A stretch of 64,000 bases of DNA from Actinoplanes cyaneus (lineage in GTDB: Bacteria; Actinomycetota; Actinomycetes; Mycobacteriales; Micromonosporaceae): positions 1-64,000 of the forward strand of contig NZ_BOMH01000017.1 in assembly GCF_016862095.1 (NCBI RefSeq). Direction: 5' to 3'. Made by a program: the position numbers and the translations under genes. The notes under the pieces were generated by a model that saw only the letters and a list, made by a program, of their open reading frames with translations, was not told the origin of the DNA and did not search any database. This document shows, one piece after another, positions 37,358 through 45,528 of this stretch (the first letter of the stretch is position 1; each line of letters begins with the position of its first letter).

Positions 37358-38202
37358 CACGCCGTGAAGATGTTCCGCCGGGCCGCGGACGCCTCGAACT
37401 CCTCCAAGCGACGCTGCACCGGCTCGGGCGCGGCGTCACACATCGCCTCCAGCAGCACCATGGCCATCGCCATCGGCCCGGTGTGCAGGTCGAACACGAG
37501 CCGCGTGCCCACCGCGGCCGGCAGCACCACGTCGGCGTCACCGGCCACCGGGCTGACCGCGGAATCGGTGATCGCGACCACCGCGAACCCGGCCGCCTTC
37601 GCCTCGCGGACCGCCTCGACCGACTCGCGCGGATAGCGCGGCAGCACGATCGCCAGCATCGCACCGGCGCCGGCCGCGCGGGCCTGATCCAGCCGGTCGT
37701 GCAGCCCCGTCCCCCCACTGTCCAGCACTCGCACGTCCGGGAAGACCTTCGCCGCGAAGTACCCGAAGTACGCCGCGAGCGGCGCCGCCGCCCTCAGCCC
37801 CAGCACCGGCAACGGCCGGCTGGCCGCAAGAAGATCAGCTGCCCGGCGTACGTCGTCAGGCCGTTGGAGCTCCTCGGCCAGCCGCCGCAGGTGGTCGGCC
37901 TCGGCAAGCACCGCCCGCTGCATGGTGTTCTCACCGGCCGGCTCACTGGGCGCGTCCGAGGCGAGGGCCCGCAGCTCACGGCGCAGCGCCGGGTATCCGG
38001 AGTAGCCCAGCGCCATCGCGAACCGGGTCACCGACGGCTGACTCACCCCGGCCAGCTCGGCCACCTCGGCGGCGGACAGGTAGGCGGCCTTGGCGGCATG
38101 CTCGACCAGGCTGTGCGCGATCCGCCGCTGGGTGGGCGTGAGCCGGGCCCCTTGGAACAGGTCAAGCACCCGCTCCGCCGTCCTGACCACTCCGTCATTC
38201 AC
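37357..38202 (-). CDS. MurR/RpiR-family regulator of the hut operon
   Basis: A 281-residue regulator. The N-terminal HTH (residues about 10-80) includes [20 protein letters not shown]; the C-terminal half is a SIS phosphosugar-type isomerase fold ([42 protein letters not shown]). It heads the hut operon and overlaps hutU, so it is very likely the regulator of histidine degradation, probably sensing a pathway intermediate. The GTG start is 6 nt after a TAAGCT hexamer on the minus strand, suggesting a leaderless operon mRNA. Confidence 0.92.
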   Translation of the reverse strand: MNDGVVRTAERVLDLFQGARLTPTQRRIAHSLVEHAAKAAYLSAAEVAELAGVSQPSVTRFAMALGYSGYPALRRELRALASDAPSEPAGENTMQRAVLAEADHLRRLAEELQRPDDVRRAADLLAASRPLPVLGLRAAAPLAAYFGYFAAKVFPDVRVLDSGGTGLHDRLDQARAAGAGAMLAIVLPRYPRESVEAVREAKAAGFAVVAITDSAVSPVAGDADVVLPAAVGTRLVFDLHTGPMAMAMVLLEAMCDAAPEPVQRRLEEFEASAARRNIFTA

Positions 38203-38208
38203 GGCGAC

Positions 38209-38214
38209 AGCTTA
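38209..38214 (-). promoter_or_regulatory. Candidate -10 hexamer of hut operon
   Basis: Minus-strand TAAGCT, followed by 6 nt and the regulator GTG at 38202. Confidence 0.35.
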
Positions 38215-38224
38215 TGCATGATTT

Positions 38225-38268
38225 CTTTCAGCCCGCTAGACGCCAGGACTCACGTCTACTTCTGAAAG
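38225..38268. promoter_or_regulatory. Nested inverted repeat upstream of hut operon
   Basis: Outer arms CTTTCAG (38225-38231) and CTGAAAG (38262-38268); inner arms TAGACG (38237-38242) and CGTCTA (38253-38258). It lies just upstream of the putative hut -10. It may be an RpiR operator, or the terminator of the HAD gene arriving from higher coordinates. Confidence 0.5.
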
Positions 38269-38411
38269 CTGCACAAAACAGCCGAAGCCGCCGTGACCCT
38301 CGCCCGATCGGCCCTCGGGACAACTCCGCGCCGGCAACCGGCGTTACTGCCACCAGGCTCAGCCGGCAGTTTCGGACGTTCAGGCGAGAACCGGTCCGGG
38401 CGTGCTCGACG

Positions 38412-39071
38412 TCAATTCGGTGCCATCGGTGTCGTGGCGAGCACGTGCCGGATGGCCGCGGCGATGTCAGCCTCGATGACGGTGGGGCGGTAGGCCGTCT
38501 CGCTCCAGGCCCGGCCCAGCGAGATCCACGTCGACGGCAGACCGAGCGCATGCGCCCCGCCGATGTCCGCGGCTGCCGAGTCGCCGATCATCCAGGCGCT
38601 GCCCAGCGGTCGTCCCGCCCGACCCGCCGCGACCCGGAAGATCTCAGCGGACGGCTTCCGGTGGCCGACCTCCTCAGAGATGACCCATCCGTTGACCAAT
38701 CCATCGAGACCGGTGTTCTGGATCTTCGCGGTCTGCTGTGCGACCCGCCCGTTCGTGACGATCGCCGAGGCCCATCCCGCCGAGCGCGCGTCGATCAAGG
38801 CGTCCCGGACCGGTTCAGTCAGCCGGACCCGCTCCGCCGCGCCGTTGTCCAGGAACCATTCGACGGCCGCGGCCGGCACCGCGTCTCGATACCGCTGCGC
38901 GAGCGCCGCCGCCACCGAAGCCCGCGGCGTGTACCCGCCGGCGTCGACACCCATCAGCCACTCGAGATCAGCCGCCGGCTGACCGTGCGCCGCGAGCAGT
39001 GCGGCGGCCGAGGCCCGGAATGCCGCGTCCCGGTCGATCAGCGTGTTGTCCAGATCGAGCAGCAGAAGCAT
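38412..39071 (-). CDS. HAD-superfamily phosphatase
   Basis: A 219-residue haloacid dehalogenase-type hydrolase. Motif I is LLLDLDNTLIDRD, motif II IVTNG, motif III has Lys in VGHRKPSAEIF and motif IV is MIGDSAAADIGGA. A helical cap lies between motifs I and II. The substrate is not predicted. The ATG at 39071 shares one nucleotide with the preceding gene's stop (TGATG), so the two genes are co-translated. Confidence 0.9.
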   Translation of the reverse strand: MLLLLDLDNTLIDRDAAFRASAAALLAAHGQPAADLEWLMGVDAGGYTPRASVAAALAQRYRDAVPAAAVEWFLDNGAAERVRLTEPVRDALIDARSAGWASAIVTNGRVAQQTAKIQNTGLDGLVNGWVISEEVGHRKPSAEIFRVAAGRAGRPLGSAWMIGDSAAADIGGAHALGLPSTWISLGRAWSETAYRPTVIEADIAAAIRHVLATTPMAPN

Positions 39072-39382
39072 CAGCCGCAGTCGCGCGCCACGAAGTGATG
39101 GGTGACGGTCAGCTCGCGCTCGATCAGGTAGGAGTCGTCCTCCGGATAGAACACGGCCCGCTCGATGTCCTCCCCGGCGAACGCGCGGATCACGTCGATC
39201 GACGCCCACCAGCTCACCGTGGTCACCTCGGAGCGGCCGTCCCCCAGGTCGCGGGTCCACATCTGGGCCCCGAGGTTGCCGGGGGTCTTCCGGTATTCCG
39301 CCAGGCCGGTCCGCTCGATGTACCCCACATACGCCTCGACCTGGTCGGTGCGCACCCATCCCCGCCACATCCGTGTGATCAC
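39071..39382 (-). CDS. Small dimeric alpha/beta-barrel (ABM-like) protein
   Basis: A 103-residue protein starting at GTG: ITRMWRGWVRTDQVEAYVGYI and ending VTHHFVARDCG. The pattern of a beta strand, helix, VTTVSWWASIDVIRAFAGED and a C-terminal EREL strand resembles antibiotic-biosynthesis-monooxygenase/DUF3291-like small proteins. Function is unknown. It is translationally coupled to the HAD phosphatase gene. Confidence 0.75.
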   Translation of the reverse strand: MITRMWRGWVRTDQVEAYVGYIERTGLAEYRKTPGNLGAQMWTRDLGDGRSEVTTVSWWASIDVIRAFAGEDIERAVFYPEDDSYLIERELTVTHHFVARDCG

Positions 39383-39445
39383 CGGCCCACCCTATTCCGG
39401 CAACATGAAAGAGAGCTGACTCCCGGAACGTGAAAAGCTTGGGGC

Positions 39446-40258
39446 ATGCGGATCGCCGAGCTGCACACGTACCCGGTCAAGGGCTGTCACCGCCTCGACC
39501 ACGCGGAGGCCGTCGTCGAGCCGTGGGGCCTGCGGGACGACCGCCGCTGGATGATCGTGAACGCCGACGGCGTCGGCATCACCCAGCGGGACACGCCGCG
39601 CCTGACCCAGTTGCGCGTCCACCCGCGTCCGGGCGGCCTGCGACTGTCGGCGCCCGACCTGCCCGGCCTCGACCTGGACGAGCCGGCCGACGGCGCCAAG
39701 ATCATGATTCGGGTGTTCCGCAACAAGCCGGAGATTCCCGGGCGGGTCGCCGAGTCCGAGTGGGTCAGCGCGTTCCTGGGGGTGGACGCCCGCCTGGTCT
39801 GGCAGTCCGATCCGACGAGCCGCACCATCCCGGAGTTCGCCGCGCCGGACGACCGGGTCAGTTTCGCCGACGGCTACCCGGTGCTCCTGGCGAACACCGC
39901 CTCGCTGGACGCGGTCAACGACTGGCTGGCCGAGGCGGGGGAGGAGCCCGTCCCGATGCACCGCTTCCGGCCGAACCTCGTGGTGGACGGCGCCGAGGCC
40001 TGGGCCGAGGACGGCTGGCTGGGCGGGCGGCTGCGCATCGGCGGGATGACCTTCCGCGTCGCCAAGCACTGTGCCCGGTGCCGGGTCACCACGATCGACC
40101 AGGAGACCGGGGAGATCGGGCGGCAACCGCTGCACATCCTGGGCCGGCATCGCCGGATCGGCGGCGGCCTGATGTTCGCGGTGAACCTGATCCCGGATCT
40201 GGCGGCGGGTGACGTCGGGGTGTTGCGGGTCGGCGACACGGTGACACCGCAGGAGTGA
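39446..40258 (+). CDS. MOSC-domain protein (YcbX-like)
   Basis: A 270-residue protein with N-terminal MOSC_N beta barrel (residues about 1-110, starting MRIAELHTYPVKGCHRL) and a MOSC domain. A conserved molybdenum-cofactor-type Cys lies in KHCARCRVTTID, and the FRPNLVV strand is diagnostic. Related proteins reduce N-hydroxylated compounds using molybdenum cofactor. No ferredoxin domain is attached. Confidence 0.9.
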   Translation: MRIAELHTYPVKGCHRLDHAEAVVEPWGLRDDRRWMIVNADGVGITQRDTPRLTQLRVHPRPGGLRLSAPDLPGLDLDEPADGAKIMIRVFRNKPEIPGRVAESEWVSAFLGVDARLVWQSDPTSRTIPEFAAPDDRVSFADGYPVLLANTASLDAVNDWLAEAGEEPVPMHRFRPNLVVDGAEAWAEDGWLGGRLRIGGMTFRVAKHCARCRVTTIDQETGEIGRQPLHILGRHRRIGGGLMFAVNLIPDLAAGDVGVLRVGDTVTPQE

Positions 40259-40343
40259 CGCGGCACTCATTAGCGGTACACCTGTCTTAGGAGTGTCTTA
40301 GAAGATTTGCCGCAAGCGCCCCGCCCGGCAAGTATCGCTGAGC

Positions 40344-41276
40344 GTGAGTGCTCATCGACGCCCGTTCCCGACCCGTTGGCTCGCCGCCGGCGGCGCCGCT
40401 GTCCTCGCCGGCATCATCGGCGTGGCGCTGCTGTTGCAGACCGGTGGGTCGGCGTGCGCCGCGCCGCCGAGCACCAGCGCGAAATCCGGCAAGGCCACCT
40501 TCTACGACCTGGGCGGCACGTCCGGCAACTGCTCGCTGGAGACGCCCGCGGACGACCTCTATGTGGCGCTCGGCCCCGATCAGTACGCCGACGGCGCCGC
40601 CTGCGGGGCGTACCTCGACGTCAAAGGCCCCAAGGGCACGGTCCGCGTGAAGGTCTTCGACTCCTGCCCCGAGTGCGACGCGGGCCATCTCGACCTGAGC
40701 CGCACCGCGTTCAAGAAGATCGGCAGCGAGGTCGCGGGCATCATTCCGATCACTTACAACCTGGTCAAGAACCCGTCGGTGCCCGGCCCGATCACGGTGC
40801 GGATGAAGGAGGGCGCGTCACAGTTCTGGTTCGCGGCGCGCATCGACAACCACGCCAACCTGCTCTCCTCGGTGCAGGTGTCGAGCTCGGGCGGCTCGTT
40901 CAAGTCCGCCCACCGCACCGACTACAACTACTGGCTGATCGACGGCGGTGCCGGCTCGGGCCCGTACAAGGTGAAGATCACCGACGTCTACGGCAACGCG
41001 ACGACGGTCTCCGGCATCACGATGAAGCCCGGCGTGGTCCAGAAGACCTCCACGTCCGTTTCCGGCAAGTCGACCACGCTCAAGACGACGACCAAGGCCA
41101 CGCCGTCGTCCCCCGCGGCGAAGAAATCCTCCTCCGTCCCCGCCAAGCCCACCACCGTTCCCCCCGCGGCGTCCTCGGTGGCCCCGCTGCCCGAGTCGGC
41201 TGCCGCCGCACCGGGCACCACCGAGGACGCCCTCCTCGACCTGGCCGCCGAGCCCCGCCCCGCCAGCTGCGGCTAG
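40344..41276 (+). CDS. Secreted expansin-like protein
   Basis: A 310-residue secreted protein. A signal peptide-like segment at residues 10-40 (WLAAGGAAVLAGIIGVALLL) precedes a double-psi beta-barrel domain (GKATFYDLGGTSGNCSLE to VKVFDSCPECDAGHLDLSRTAF) and a CBM63-like second domain (FWFAARIDNHANLLSSVQV). This two-domain arrangement is that of bacterial expansins, which loosen polysaccharide networks without hydrolysis. The C-terminus has a Ser/Thr/Pro/Ala-rich tail. A GTG start at 40344 fits the signal peptide. Expression control is not evident. Confidence 0.88.
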   Translation: MSAHRRPFPTRWLAAGGAAVLAGIIGVALLLQTGGSACAAPPSTSAKSGKATFYDLGGTSGNCSLETPADDLYVALGPDQYADGAACGAYLDVKGPKGTVRVKVFDSCPECDAGHLDLSRTAFKKIGSEVAGIIPITYNLVKNPSVPGPITVRMKEGASQFWFAARIDNHANLLSSVQVSSSGGSFKSAHRTDYNYWLIDGGAGSGPYKVKITDVYGNATTVSGITMKPGVVQKTSTSVSGKSTTLKTTTKATPSSPAAKKSSSVPAKPTTVPPAASSVAPLPESAAAAPGTTEDALLDLAAEPRPASCG

Positions 41277-41315
41277 CATTTCGCGCCCGCTCCACCCGAA
41301 GATCAAATTCTTCAG

Positions 41316-41401
41316 GTCCCCGCTCCGCTGTGGTCAAGCTGGGCTGCTCCCGCGGGGACCCTTCCGGGCCGAGCAGGGCGCTGGCGCGCCCAGAACGCTC
41401 A
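41316..41401 (+). repeat. 86-nt inverted repeat, left copy (B)
   Basis: Identical in reverse complement to 42140-42225 over 86 nt (starts GTCCCCGCTCCGCTGTGGTC). Similarity weakens but continues to about 150 nt, and a diverged copy occurs at about 9657-9795. The two copies flank tRNA-Leu. Confidence 0.95.
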
Positions 41402-41538
41402 GCCCTCCAGGGCGGCCTTCCTGGGTGGTCCCGGTCAGAGCACAAGATCCGTTCACGGGCTCGAGCCGGCCGACTGGTCCCGCCCGTCGACGCCCGCGGC
41501 GAAGCCGGTGGTCACCGCGGCGACGCGCTCACCCCGCC

Positions 41539-41591
41539 GGCTGGTTCTCATGGGCGTTATTCGTGCCTCATAACGCCCATGAGAACCAGCC
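41539..41591. repeat. 53-nt palindromic element, copy 2
   Basis: Exact reverse complement of 9850-9902, including the loop (TCGTGCCTC). Perfect 22-nt arms are 41539-41560 and 41570-41591. It lies between the expansin-like gene (+) and tRNA-Leu (-). Confidence 0.9.
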
Positions 41592-41649
41592 GGAGAGCCC
41601 GCGCCGCGCCGCGGACCTCAGCCCCGGCGCAACCTCGCGACCCGTCCAG

Positions 41650-41766
41650 GCGTCGCGACCCCGCTCGGCGTCCGCGTCGCGACCCCGCCCGGTATCAGCG
41701 TTGCGACCCGCTCGGAGTCGGTGCTGGGGTCCCGCGGCGTCGGTGTTGGGATCCCGCTCGGCGTCG
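41650..41766. repeat. Degenerate 22-24-nt tandem array
   Basis: Five units: 41650-41673, 41674-41697, 41698-41720, 41721-41742 and 41743-41766, with the first starting GCGTCGCGACCCCGCTCGG. Unit length varies, so a coding role is unlikely. Confidence 0.75.
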
Positions 41767-41884
41767 GCGCCGTGGGACTCCGCCGGTCTTGATGGTGCGT
41801 GGGCTGTCCGGCTTCGCTTCTCGTCGGGGTGCCGGAGGGCTGTGCACAACCTGTGGACAAGCGCGTTTCACGAACAGTGGTCGG

Positions 41885-41967
41885 TGCGGGAGAAGGGACT
41901 CGAACCCTCACGCCCTCTCGGGCACGGGCACCTAAAACCCGCGCGGCTGCCATTTCGCCACTCCCGC
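41885..41967 (-). tRNA. tRNA-Leu (anticodon TAG)
   Basis: An 83-nt tRNA with a long variable arm. The acceptor stem is GCGGGAG paired with CTCCCGC, followed by discriminator A. The anticodon loop TTTAGGT gives TAG, decoding CUN leucine codons. The T-arm GGGTTCGAGTCCC is standard. CCA is not encoded. The gene is bracketed by the 86-nt inverted repeats. Confidence 0.95.
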
Positions 41968-42440
41968 CCGTTCTGCCCAGCAGGGCAAAGCGTTGGCTGG
42001 CAGTCTAATCGGTCCCGCCGTCCGGTGGCGCCTCGGTTCTGCCCGTTCGTGTCGGCCGCCGATGCCGCGTGCCGGGTCGCGCCCGTGGAACGGTTCTCTG
42101 CTCTGACCGTGCCCCGCCACGGAGGCCGCCCTGGAGGGGTGAGCGTTCTGGGCGCGCCAGCGCCCTGCTCGGCCCGGAAGGGTCCCCGCGGGAGCAGCCC
42201 AGCTTGACCACAGCGGAGCGGGGACATGAAGATCTTGAATGTCCATCATCGGAACGCAGCTCGGCCTGATGGCGCGCGGTGACGCGATGGCGTGATGGTT
42301 GTGCACGGCGGCCGCCTTGCGGGTTGGCTACCGCATGACGACCGCCGTGAGCCCGGGAACCGGCCGCCGCCGGTGTGGAGTGCCCTCCTCATCGGCGCGA
42401 TCGGCCCGGACCTGCGGACTTTCCCGAAGTTCGGACGAGG
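41968..42440. other. Region between tRNA-Leu and peroxiredoxin gene
   Basis: No gene is seen. It contains the right copy (C) of the inverted repeat at 42140-42225, preceded by similarity extending to about 42060. The remaining 200 nt toward the peroxiredoxin stop show nothing recognisable. Confidence 0.7.
42140..42225 (-). repeat. 86-nt inverted repeat, right copy (C)
   Basis: Reverse-complement match to 41316-41401 with no mismatch. The repeats are about 740 nt apart. Confidence 0.95.
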
Positions 42441-42908
42441 TCAATCCAGGCCGAGGTCGCGCCGGAGTTTGGCGACGTGGCCGGTGGCTTTGACGTTGTA
42501 GAGGGCCCGCTCGATGGCGCCGTTCTCGTCGATGACGAACGTGGAGCGGATGACGCCGGTGACCGTCTTGCCGTAGAGCTGCTTCTCGCCGAACGCGCCA
42601 TACGCCGTCAGCACACTCTTGTCCTCGTCGCTGACCAGCGGGAACGTGATCGCGTCCCGCTCGCGGAACTTCGCCAGTTTGGCCGGCTTGTCGGGGGAGA
42701 TGCCGACCACCTCGTAGCCGGCGGCCTGCAGCGACGCGAGCGAGTCGCGGAAGTCGCAGGCCTGCTTGGTGCAGCCGGGTGTCATCGCGGCCGGGTACGC
42801 GTAGAGAACGACCTTGCGCCCACGCAGGTCCTTCAGTGCGAGGCTGTCGCCGTTGTCGGTGGGCAGGGTGAAGTCGGGCGCGGCGTCGCCGGCGCTGAGA
42901 CGAGTCAT
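42441..42908 (-). CDS. bcp: Peroxiredoxin (Bcp/PrxQ type)
   Basis: A 155-residue thiol peroxidase. The peroxidatic Cys is in AAMTPGCTKQACDFRD, with the resolving Cys five residues later as in atypical 2-Cys Bcp. It reduces hydroperoxides using thioredoxin. ATG 42908 lies 6 nt after a minus-strand TATCGT hexamer, so a leaderless start is likely. A longer in-frame extension is not conserved. Confidence 0.94.
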   Translation of the reverse strand: MTRLSAGDAAPDFTLPTDNGDSLALKDLRGRKVVLYAYPAAMTPGCTKQACDFRDSLASLQAAGYEVVGISPDKPAKLAKFRERDAITFPLVSDEDKSVLTAYGAFGEKQLYGKTVTGVIRSTFVIDENGAIERALYNVKATGHVAKLRRDLGLD

Positions 42909-42914
42909 GCACCG

Positions 42915-42920
42915 ACGATA
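42915..42920 (-). promoter_or_regulatory. Candidate -10 hexamer, leaderless peroxiredoxin gene
   Basis: Minus-strand TATCGT lies 6 nt before the ATG at 42908. Confidence 0.35.
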
Positions 42921-42928
42921 GTGCGACG

Positions 42929-43357
42929 TCAGACGGCAGCCCGGCGGCCGCTCCAGAGTCGCTCGGCGGCGGCGAGATCGCGCGGCCACTCCTCGCCGCG
43001 GCGCCGCAGCAGATGCTCGCTGATCTCGAAGTCACCGACGAGCCGGCGGAACTCGGCGAGCACGTCGGCCTCCCGGAACGGCTTGCAGGAGAAGACGTTG
43101 ACGAAGATCTCCCGCAGGTGCGGGTAGGTGTGGATCGCGGCGTGCGACTCGGCCAGGATCACCACGGCCGATTTGCCGGCTTTCTCCGGTGGCCCGCCCT
43201 CGGTGGCGACCATCGGGCCGGCGATGACAGTCATGCCGATCCGGGTCACGAGGTCACGCATGAAGGTTGTCAAGGCCAGATCGTCGTCGAGCGCGGTGAT
43301 GTCGGCGATGCCGGACAACCGCAGGGTCAGCTCATCGCCGTAGTGGTCATTCTGCAT
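42929..43357 (-). CDS. speD: S-adenosylmethionine decarboxylase proenzyme-like protein
   Basis: A 142-residue prokaryotic-type AdoMet decarboxylase. The processing site Glu-Ser is in LAESHAAIHTYPHL; the serine would become the pyruvoyl group. The catalytic Cys is in VNVFSCKPF. The product decarboxylated AdoMet is used for spermidine synthesis. No spermidine synthase is adjacent. ATG 43357 has a GGGAGG site just upstream. It lies 21 nt upstream of the peroxiredoxin start on the same strand. Confidence 0.88.
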   Translation of the reverse strand: MQNDHYGDELTLRLSGIADITALDDDLALTTFMRDLVTRIGMTVIAGPMVATEGGPPEKAGKSAVVILAESHAAIHTYPHLREIFVNVFSCKPFREADVLAEFRRLVGDFEISEHLLRRRGEEWPRDLAAAERLWSGRRAAV

Positions 43358-43620
43358 GACGCCTCCCGTGGCCGTTAAGGACACGTTACCGGTCTCCAAA
43401 GCGCCTGAATGTGCCACGTTTTCCCAGCTAGAAGCCAATGTAGGAATCCGTTTCCGCATAACGTGATCGCACCGCTTTCCGTATTCCGGCCATGGTGGAC
43501 GGCGCGAATTCGTGTGTTCCTGCGCGGACAGTCGGATACCGGTCTGGCGGCCGGCCGTGGATCTTCAGTACGCTCCCCGCGAAGTACGCGAGTCTGCGTC
43601 GAGAGCGGAGAACCAGGGTC

Positions 43621-43995
43621 ATGACCGAGCCCACTGGCACCACCCCGGTGAACGGGAACACCACTGTCTCCGGCGAGGTGGTGGAGAAGATCGCCGCCGC
43701 TGCGGCGCGCGCCGTGCCCGGCGTCGCGGACCTGGGTGGCGACGTCGCCCGGTTCTTCAACAGCGTGCTCGACAAGGTCGGCCTGAACACCGTCGGCGAC
43801 GCCGCTCGTGGCGTCTCGGCCGACGTCAAGGAGGGCACGGCGACCATCAACGTCGTGGTCGTGCTGGCCGCCGGCACCGTGGTCGCCGAGGTGACCTCCG
43901 CCGTCCAGCGCAAGGTGACCGAGGCCGTGGAGAGCTACGGCCTGCGCGTCCTAGCCGTCCACGTGAACGTCGACGACATCGCCATCCAGGGTTAG
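43621..43995 (+). CDS. Asp23/Gls24-family envelope stress protein
   Basis: A 124-residue protein of the Asp23/Gls24 family. The core covers TTVSGEVVEKIAAAAARAVPGVADL and ATINVVVVLAAGTVVAEVTSAVQRKVTEAVESY. Family members are small membrane-associated proteins linked to envelope stress. The ATG at 43621 fits the family length. The role in this organism is not known. Confidence 0.9.
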   Translation: MTEPTGTTPVNGNTTVSGEVVEKIAAAAARAVPGVADLGGDVARFFNSVLDKVGLNTVGDAARGVSADVKEGTATINVVVVLAAGTVVAEVTSAVQRKVTEAVESYGLRVLAVHVNVDDIAIQG

Positions 43996-44051
43996 GCCCA
44001 TCCGACGCTGTAGTTTCTGTTGTCCGGGGGCCGGAGCGCCGTCTCCCAGAT

Positions 44052-44564
44052 GTGGTTGTCGTAACCGGCCGGCATCGGCGCCCCGCCTCACCGGTGTGGA
44101 GCGCCGCCGTCGTCGTCCTCTGCTGGCTCGCGGTGCTCGCTGTCGCCCCGGGCCGTCCGCCCGCCGGGCTCGTGCACGACGTCGCTCTCTTCGTGCACCT
44201 GAGCTCGATGGTGGTCGGCCTCGGCGCGGTGCTGCTGGTCGACTGGTTCGGGCTCCGGTGGCTGGCCGGCCGCGCGACGTTCGCCGACGTGCTGCGGACC
44301 GCGCAGGGGGCGCATGTCCCGACGTGGGCCGGGTTCATCGGCCTGCTCGTCTCGGGCCTGTTCCTGGGGGCGCCGGCCGGCCCGAAAGCGATCGCCGTGC
44401 TGATCGTCGGCCTCAACGGAATCTACGCCGGGATGCTGCTGTCCCGGTTGAGCCGTTGCGCTGACCCGCCGACAGCACTGTTGATCCGCTCGGCGATAGC
44501 GACGGTCATCTCCCAGCTCGCCTGGTGGACCGCCGTGGTCCTGGGCTACCTCAACTCCCGATAG
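44052..44564 (+). CDS. Multi-pass membrane protein, CopD-like helix arrangement
   Basis: A 170-residue protein (156 from GTG 44094) with four hydrophobic segments. The best preserved are AAVVVLCWLAVLAVAPG, VHDVALFVHLSSMVVGLGAVLL and a C-terminal SQLAWWTAVVLGYL. The His-containing helix VHLSSMVVGLGAVLLVDWFG recalls CopD/DUF2214 heme or copper proteins, but this is weak. The start is uncertain. Its 3' end overlaps the opposite gene by 14 nt. Confidence 0.65.
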   Translation: MVVVTGRHRRPASPVWSAAVVVLCWLAVLAVAPGRPPAGLVHDVALFVHLSSMVVGLGAVLLVDWFGLRWLAGRATFADVLRTAQGAHVPTWAGFIGLLVSGLFLGAPAGPKAIAVLIVGLNGIYAGMLLSRLSRCADPPTALLIRSAIATVISQLAWWTAVVLGYLNSR

Positions 44565-45528
44565 GGGCCGGCTCGGGGACGGCGTCGCGCATGCGGAGGA
44601 GGCCGGTCAGGGCCAGCGCGCCACCCGCGGCGACGGTCATCGCGACGCACGCGCGGGCCAGCCAGCCCGGGCCCGCGGCCGGCACCACGGCCGCCAGGAA
44701 CGCGTCGGAGCTGCCGAGCCCGGCGAACGCCACCAGCACGAAGCCGGACAGCGCCAGGAAGAACGGCGGATGCTTCCAGGCCGCTCCGAGGGCGAGCGCA
44801 CCCGTGACGAGCAGCACCCCGGACCAGCCGGCGCCGTCCAGGCCGCGCATCACCGCGTACCCGATGACGGACAGTCCCGCGAGAGCCGCGAGCGGCGCCA
44901 CCAGTCGGGGCCGGAGGCGGACCAGGAGCGTGAACAGCAGGCCGAGCAGGACCGCGCCGGCCCACCATGCCCAGGTCACCGGCGGCGGCTCGTAGTCCAG
45001 CGTCCCGCGGATCTCGAACACCCGGGTCTGGTCGCGCAGCGGCACCGCCCAGTCCCGCAGCCGGTGCGGGTGGCCGGGGTCGGCCACCGCCTGGGGCGGA
45101 CGCGCCGTCCCGAGCCAGTGTGTCCGCTGGTCGTGCCAGCGGATCGTGGTGCCGGAGGAGATCTTCTGCCAGGTCGGCGGCATGGTCACGTCGGCCGTGG
45201 CGGGGACCGGGGTGTCGCCGGCCAGGGTCTGGTTGACGTAGGTCGCGGGGGAGGAGGTGTTCTGGTAGACGCCGTCGGGCCTGAGCTCCAGGTACGGCTC
45301 ACCGGAGTAACCGAGCACCTCGATCGCCCGTCCGGTGTCGTTGACGAGTTCGAGCCGCGCGCCGCCCTCGACCGTGCGGACCGTGAGGCCGTCCATCGGG
45401 TTGCTGATGCCGGCGACCGTCGTCCGGTACGACGTGACGTTCGCCCCTTCCCCGCCGTGCGCGAACGCGGGCGTGGCCGGCGCGAGCACCGCACCGGCCA
45501 CGACGAGCGTCACGAGGAACCGCCTCAC
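44551..45528 (-). CDS. Exported membrane-anchored protein, unknown function
   Basis: A 325-residue protein. The N-terminal signal peptide (RRFLVTLVVAGAVLAPATPAFAHGGEG) is followed by an extracellular domain of about 180 residues with tryptophan-rich blocks (TWQKISSGTTIRWHDQRTHWLG) and then about five membrane segments. The GTG start overlaps the thioredoxin-like gene stop (GTGA). It is probably co-expressed with the DsbA-like and MauE-like genes upstream and may belong to a copper or disulfide system. Confidence 0.8.
   Translation of the reverse strand: MRRFLVTLVVAGAVLAPATPAFAHGGEGANVTSYRTTVAGISNPMDGLTVRTVEGGARLELVNDTGRAIEVLGYSGEPYLELRPDGVYQNTSSPATYVNQTLAGDTPVPATADVTMPPTWQKISSGTTIRWHDQRTHWLGTARPPQAVADPGHPHRLRDWAVPLRDQTRVFEIRGTLDYEPPPVTWAWWAGAVLLGLLFTLLVRLRPRLVAPLAALAGLSVIGYAVMRGLDGAGWSGVLLVTGALALGAAWKHPPFFLALSGFVLVAFAGLGSSDAFLAAVVPAAGPGWLARACVAMTVAAGGALALTGLLRMRDAVPEPAPIGS

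Larger units (their letters stand above)
41277..41884. other. Intergenic region with repeat copy B and tandem array
   Basis: No gene is seen. It contains one copy (41316-41401) of the 86-nt repeat bracketing tRNA-Leu, the 53-nt palindrome at 41539-41591 and a 22-24-nt degenerate tandem array at 41650-41766. Confidence 0.8.

Noticed and set aside
40259..40343. Possible c-di-AMP riboswitch before the expansin-like gene
   Set aside because: Only 85 nt are available, shorter than the known fold, and conserved motifs were not seen.
41885..41967. tRNA-Leu region as an integrated element attachment site
   Set aside because: The bracketing repeats are inverted, not direct, and no integrase or tRNA 3'-end duplication is visible.
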